A DNA stretch of 5,107 bases. Source: an uncultured Clostridium sp. (GTDB lineage Bacteria; Bacillota; Clostridia; TANB77; CAG-508). The stretch spans positions 1 through 5,107 of the forward strand of contig CAMMNR010000136.1 of assembly GCA_946498265.1 (NCBI GenBank). Direction: 5' to 3'. The notes below the pieces were generated by a model, which ran no database searches, had not been told where the DNA came from, and worked only from the letters and a program-made list of their open reading frames with translations. Shown here in pieces: positions 5,027 through 5,107 of this stretch; positions within the stretch are counted from its first letter, which is position 1, and each line of letters begins with the position of its first letter. A program made the position numbers and the translations under genes.

Positions 5027-5107
5027 AATCTAAAACCTCCAAAAATTAAAATTTTTCATTTCCCAAAAGTATCCACAAGAGCCAATTTTCTAAGAACAAA
5101 CGTACCA

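Noticed and set aside
5056..5106. End of a minus-strand gene entering from the right edge
   Set aside because: Two frames are open here, one ending in LALVDTFGK and the other in LLGNEKF, and neither shows a recognisable family or clearly better codon use in only about 17 codons.
1..5107. CRISPR array, tRNA, rRNA or insertion sequence
   Set aside because: No regularly spaced direct repeats, no cloverleaf-like segments with a T-loop at the right spacing, and no transposase or integrase motifs were seen on either strand.

Overview
The window is very AT-rich (roughly a quarter G+C by eye). It uses strong GGAGG-type ribosome binding sites and A/T-ending codons, reads TGG as Trp, and has compact intergenic regions with hairpin-plus-T-run terminators. 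This fits a low-GC Firmicute (Clostridia or Bacilli, perhaps a gut lineage). I cannot name the genus. The gene content is that of an accessory or defence island: no housekeeping gene, tRNA, rRNA, transposase, integrase or CRISPR array is visible.

Left block (about 80-2212, plus strand). An extended -10 promoter precedes three closely spaced genes. The first encodes a 252-residue protein resembling abortive-infection proteins with a C-terminal HEPN-like RNase motif (R-x6-H). The second starts at TTG and encodes a 164-residue PD-(D/E)XK nuclease-like protein. The third is a calcineurin-like metallophosphoesterase whose frame is broken by one indel, most simply loss of one A in an A run near 1829-1833, although all its metal-binding motifs survive across the two frames. 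A terminator follows at 2187-2212. The spacing suggests one operon, and possibly one defence system, with the phosphoesterase inactivated, phase-varied or mis-sequenced.

Middle block (2243-4325, plus strand). A perfect 14-bp inverted repeat covers the -35 region of an extended -10 promoter, which drives a two-gene operon. The genes are an OLD/ABC-type AAA ATPase (419 aa) and an overlapping RloB-like TOPRIM protein (204 aa). ATPase plus separate TOPRIM protein is the architecture of RloA/RloB-, AbiL- and PARIS-type anti-phage modules. The inverted repeat suggests that the operon is kept repressed.

Between the RloB-like gene and the next gene (4175-4354) lies a candidate small RNA on the minus strand. 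It has its own extended -10 promoter (4261-4290) and a terminator hairpin (4199-4228). The hairpin's G-U pairs form only in minus-strand RNA, which fixes its orientation. The same stretch also carries a plus-strand terminator-like hairpin.

Right block (4355-5107). An 80-residue unrecognised plus-strand protein ends in a strong terminator. It converges on a 97-residue unrecognised minus-strand gene. The sequence right of 5040 shows no convincing gene.

The most promising leads are the HEPN / PD-(D/E)XK / metallophosphoesterase cassette, the operator-controlled ATPase-RloB pair, and the orphan small RNA.
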